A stretch of DNA of 17,314 bases from Lentimicrobiaceae bacterium (GTDB lineage: Bacteria > Bacteroidota > Bacteroidia > Bacteroidales > JALOCA01), in contig JALOCA010000051.1 of the NCBI GenBank assembly GCA_023227965.1, forward strand, positions 1-17,314, given 5' to 3'. Positions 14,021 through 17,314 of the stretch are shown in pieces (position 1 is the stretch's first letter; the number at the start of each line of letters is the position of its first letter). The translations under genes were made by a program, and so were the position numbers. The notes beneath the pieces were generated by a model. It worked only from the letters and a program-made list of their open reading frames with translations, did no database searches and had not been told where the DNA came from.

Positions 14021-17000
14021 ATGAGAAAACTTTTACTCCTCCTTTTATCAATCATTTCCCTACAGATTTTTGCAGGAAATTGGGTAGGTACTACCTCTGG
14101 AAAATCAGTTCCTGCTTCCGTGTCATTGGTTTCATCCGATGCTTCACAAACGACTATAAGCATTACCATTGAAGGATATTCCCTACAAACCGTTCAAACT
14201 CCAAGGGGCGAAGCCAGCATACTTAACTGTGAAAATACATCCCCCCTCCTGCAGGCAGGAGCACCCGACTTGAGAAAATTCACCGCTTCCTTTATCATCC
14301 CTGATAAGGCAAAAACAGATTACATGATTATTGCTTCCGAATACAAGGACTATTTTAATATTGAAATAGCTCCTTCCAAAGGCAATCTGTATCGCAATAT
14401 TGATCCTGCTTCTGTTCTTTATACATATGGAAAGGAATATACTATTGATGCATTTTATCCTGGCAGGCTTGTTGCACAGGGCAATCCTTACATCTTACGC
14501 AATTTCAGAGGGCAGGCAATAGATGTGTATCCATTTCAATATAACCCGGTTACTAAAGTGTTACGGGTTTATACCCATTTGGAAATCAAAATATTTGCTA
14601 CGAATGAAGAAGGTACAAATCCGTTCATTGGTAGCAAAAACCTCAGGCATTCAAATACTGAATTCGATGCCATTTACCAGAGTACATTCCTAAATGCTCC
14701 TGCAAATAATTATACAGATGTTGAAGAACAGGGGAGTATGTTGATAATAAGCTATGGGTCATTTATGACAGCAATGCAGCCTTTAATTGATTGGAAGAAT
14801 CAGCAGGGTATTGCCTGCGAAATAGTAGATGTGGCAACCATTGGTAACGCCAATGCTATAAAGGATTATATAACAAATTATTACAATACACACAATCTTA
14901 CCTATGTTTTATTGGTGGGAGATGCAGCACAGGTTCCCACACTGAATGCTTCGGGAGGTTCTTCCGACAACAGTTACAGCTATATAGTTGGTAACGACCA
15001 TTATCCTGATTTATTTGTGGGAAGATTCTCTGCAGAAAATATTCAGCAAGTAGAAACCCAGGTACAAAAAGTGCTGAATTATGAAAAAAATCCATTAACC
15101 ACCATTGATTGGTTTTCGCAGGGAGTAGGAATAGCTTCCAGCCAAGGACCCGGCGATGATAATGAGTACGACTGGCAGCATATTCGCAATATCCGCACCA
15201 AATTGCTTGATTATACCTATACTTCCGTTGCCGAACTTTACGATGGCAGCCAGGGAGGATTCGATGCTCCCGGCAATCCCACTTCCGCCATGGTAGCTAC
15301 TGAAATCAATACAGGGAGAGGCATAATCAACTATACGGGACATGGCAGCGAAACGAATTGGACAACTACCGGATTTTCAAATACAAATGTGAATGCTCTT
15401 GCCAATGATAACATGCTACCATTCATTATTTCAGTAGCCTGTGTAAACGGTAAATTTGCCGGATTAACCTGTTTTGCAGAAGTCTGGCTCAGGGCACAGC
15501 ACAACGGGCAGCCTTCGGGTGCCGTTGCGGCTTTAATGTCAACCATCAACCAGAGTTGGGACCCTCCAATGGATGGTCAAGATGCAATGAATGAGATTCT
15601 TACAGAAATGATACCGGGTAATGTTAAAAGAACATTCGGTGGAATAACCATGAACGGCTGCATCTTGATGAATGATGAATACGGAGCCGACGGCATGGAA
15701 ATGACGGATACTTGGAATATTTTTGGCGATCCATCACTGATGGTCCGCACCCAGATGCCAACTGCCATAACGGCTACACATCCTTCCACAGTACCTGTCG
15801 GAACTTCCCAGATTGCAGTAAATGCCAGTACCGGTTCAGGTTTAGTGGCTCTTACCATCAATAACCAGATAATTGCCACCGCCAATCTTTCCCTTGGAAG
15901 TGCAAATCTTAATTTCCCGGCACTCACCGAAACAGGCACCATTCATATTGTAATTACCGCCTTTAACAGAATTCCTTACATAACTGATATTGCCGTTGTA
16001 AATTCCGAACCTGCAAACATTATCTTTAATAAATTTACCATCAACGATGGCAATGGAAACAACAACGGACAACCCGACTACAACGAGAATATCTTTTTAT
16101 CGGTAACCCTTGAAAATACGGGGGGTAGCCCTGCAAATAACCTTACCTCCATCCTGAGTTGCAATGATACATACGTTACCATAACTGACAATTCCGAATT
16201 GTACGGAACCATCGCTGCCGGGCAACAATCAACTCCTGCTGATGGATTTGCTTTCACTATTGCCAACAATATCCCCGACCAGCACAAATTAAATTTTACC
16301 ATTACCACTACCGATGGCATTACAGAGTGGATGAGCGACTTTTTTATGAATGCCAATGCTCCGGTATTGTCTGTTAATAATTTATTAGTGAATGATGTAG
16401 CAGGAAACAACAATGGAAGGCTCGATGCAGGAGAAATTGCCCAGATGAACGTTTCCATTTCCAACCAGGGACATAGCGATGCATCCTCCCTGACTGTATT
16501 GTTAAGCACCCTTAATACCTATGTATCCATAGTAAACTCATCAGTAAATATTCTCCAGCTTTCTGCGGGAGAAACTTCGGAAGCCCAGTTTGCTGTACAA
16601 GCAAATCCGGAAGTACCTATAAACGGCTATGCCATATTCAATGGCGAAGTACAGTGCGCAGGTTACCAGGTAGATAAAAATTTTTCAATTCCTTTTGCCT
16701 GGCATGTAGAAAATTTTGAAAGCGGAGACTTTTCCCAGTTCAACTGGCAACAGGGTGGAAATGCCGACTGGACTATTTCGCCTTCATCAGCTTTTGAAGG
16801 AGGATTTTGTGCCAAATCAGGTATTATTTCCAACGACCAGACAAGTGAACTGCTGCTGCAATACTATGTTGAAAATCCAGACAGTATCCTCTTTTACAGC
16901 AAAACTTCTTCCGAAAACGCAGACTACCTGAAATTTTATATTGACGATTTGCAAAAAGGGCAATGGGGTGGCGAAAACGACTGGAACAAGAAAGTATTTG

Positions 17001-17314
17001 CCATTGAAGCTGGAGTTCATACTTTTAAATGGGTTTATGCAAAAAATTCAGGTGGGACGCAAGGCAGCGACGCCGTTTGGATTGATTTAGTCCGACTTCC
17101 AGAAGATGTAATGCCTTCAGCTTCTGCAGGTGATGATGCAGAAATTTGTGAATTAGTAACCTACACACTATCAGGGAGTGCCAATGCCTATGTTTCATTG
17201 CACTGGACAACTTCTGGAACGGGAACTTTCGACAATCCAAACATTTTGCAACCCGAATACACCCCCGGGGATTCAGATATTGAAAATGGAAGCGTAACTC
17301 TTACCCTTACAGCC
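14021..17314 (+). CDS. exported gingipain-like C25 cysteine peptidase, partial at right edge
   Basis: The frame starts at ATG 14021 and stays open for 1098 codons to the window end, so the C terminus is missing. MRK plus a Leu-rich core and cleavage near FA-GN (residue 18/19) form a signal peptide. Residues ~19-235 look like a beta-rich prodomain. Residues ~240-578 are the C25 catalytic domain: VLLVGDAAQVP, catalytic His441 in GHGSETNW, nucleophile Cys474 in ACVNGKF, ending at FGDPSL. The His-Cys spacing of 33 equals that of RgpB (His211, Cys244). Then come an Ig-like stretch, two repeats with an NDGNGNNNG-type loop (from ~674 and ~790, possibly Ca-binding), a MAM/jelly-roll-like domain (~894-1027) and the start of a PKD-like domain (~1031 on). 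It is probably a type IX secretion substrate, but the sorting domain would lie beyond the edge. The substrate preference is unknown. Confidence 0.9.
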   Translation, partial: MRKLLLLLLSIISLQIFAGNWVGTTSGKSVPASVSLVSSDASQTTISITIEGYSLQTVQTPRGEASILNCENTSPLLQAGAPDLRKFTASFIIPDKAKTDYMIIASEYKDYFNIEIAPSKGNLYRNIDPASVLYTYGKEYTIDAFYPGRLVAQGNPYILRNFRGQAIDVYPFQYNPVTKVLRVYTHLEIKIFATNEEGTNPFIGSKNLRHSNTEFDAIYQSTFLNAPANNYTDVEEQGSMLIISYGSFMTAMQPLIDWKNQQGIACEIVDVATIGNANAIKDYITNYYNTHNLTYVLLVGDAAQVPTLNASGGSSDNSYSYIVGNDHYPDLFVGRFSAENIQQVETQVQKVLNYEKNPLTTIDWFSQGVGIASSQGPGDDNEYDWQHIRNIRTKLLDYTYTSVAELYDGSQGGFDAPGNPTSAMVATEINTGRGIINYTGHGSETNWTTTGFSNTNVNALANDNMLPFIISVACVNGKFAGLTCFAEVWLRAQHNGQPSGAVAALMSTINQSWDPPMDGQDAMNEILTEMIPGNVKRTFGGITMNGCILMNDEYGADGMEMTDTWNIFGDPSLMVRTQMPTAITATHPSTVPVGTSQIAVNASTGSGLVALTINNQIIATANLSLGSANLNFPALTETGTIHIVITAFNRIPYITDIAVVNSEPANIIFNKFTINDGNGNNNGQPDYNENIFLSVTLENTGGSPANNLTSILSCNDTYVTITDNSELYGTIAAGQQSTPADGFAFTIANNIPDQHKLNFTITTTDGITEWMSDFFMNANAPVLSVNNLLVNDVAGNNNGRLDAGEIAQMNVSISNQGHSDASSLTVLLSTLNTYVSIVNSSVNILQLSAGETSEAQFAVQANPEVPINGYAIFNGEVQCAGYQVDKNFSIPFAWHVENFESGDFSQFNWQQGGNADWTISPSSAFEGGFCAKSGIISNDQTSELLLQYYVENPDSILFYSKTSSENADYLKFYIDDLQKGQWGGENDWNKKVFAIEAGVHTFKWVYAKNSGGTQGSDAVWIDLVRLPEDVMPSASAGDDAEICELVTYTLSGSANAYVSLHWTTSGTGTFDNPNILQPEYTPGDSDIENGSVTLTLTA

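Noticed and set aside
15577..16509. Minus-strand frames (121 and 143 codons) opposite the C25 gene
   Set aside because: They are antisense to a continuous + frame with catalytic and repeat motifs, and show no domain or start signal of their own.

Overview
The window comes from a member of the Bacteroidota, most likely a Bacteroidales-like lineage. Supporting signs are a secreted gingipain-type (C25) peptidase with modular Ig/PKD-like domains, an AraR-type regulator built on a degenerate Nudix fold, the yicC-gmk-nadD cluster, AT-rich intergenic DNA with several TAnnTTTG (-7 type) promoter candidates, and mostly absent Shine-Dalgarno sequences. I see no rRNA, tRNA, CRISPR array, insertion sequence or phage gene.

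Layout. (1) 1-160 is non-coding, with a 9-bp inverted repeat and a tandem array of 7-bp units. (2) 161-4297 (-) is a very large phosphotransferase with the ATP-grasp and phospho-histidine domains of PEP synthase/PPDK, but with no PEP/pyruvate TIM barrel and with an unrecognised N-terminal region of about 880 residues. (3) 4298-4674 is non-coding with two clear hairpins. (4) 4675-6060 (-) is a FucP/GluP-family sugar permease. It is transcribed away from an AraR/NrtR-like regulator (6394-7128, +), and the 333-bp gap between them holds operator-like palindromes. (5) 7133-9973 (-) holds pfkA (phosphofructokinase with an unusual GGNGT motif) followed 12 bp later by an exported M14 zinc carboxypeptidase. 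(6) 10102-12315 (+) is yicC-gmk-nadD, with a decayed inverted repeat between gmk and nadD. (7) 12430-13722 (+) is glyA, with its own promoter candidate and a good intrinsic terminator. (8) 14021 to the right edge (+) is an exported C25 cysteine peptidase, still open after 1098 codons.

How the genes fit together. The permease and the Nudix-fold regulator form a plausible sugar uptake-and-sensing pair. pfkA and the PPDK-like enzyme touch central carbon metabolism, although the acceptor of the latter cannot be assigned. yicC-gmk-nadD-glyA is housekeeping: RNA turnover, guanine nucleotides, NAD and one-carbon metabolism. The two exported peptidases suggest growth on protein. The C25 protein is probably a type IX secretion substrate, but its C-terminal sorting domain would lie outside the window.

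The window looks mainly chromosomal and core-like. The points most worth following are the acceptor-less PPDK-like protein, the regulator/permease operator region, the PFK active-site variant, and the two short-repeat elements. No clearly new multi-gene system is visible.
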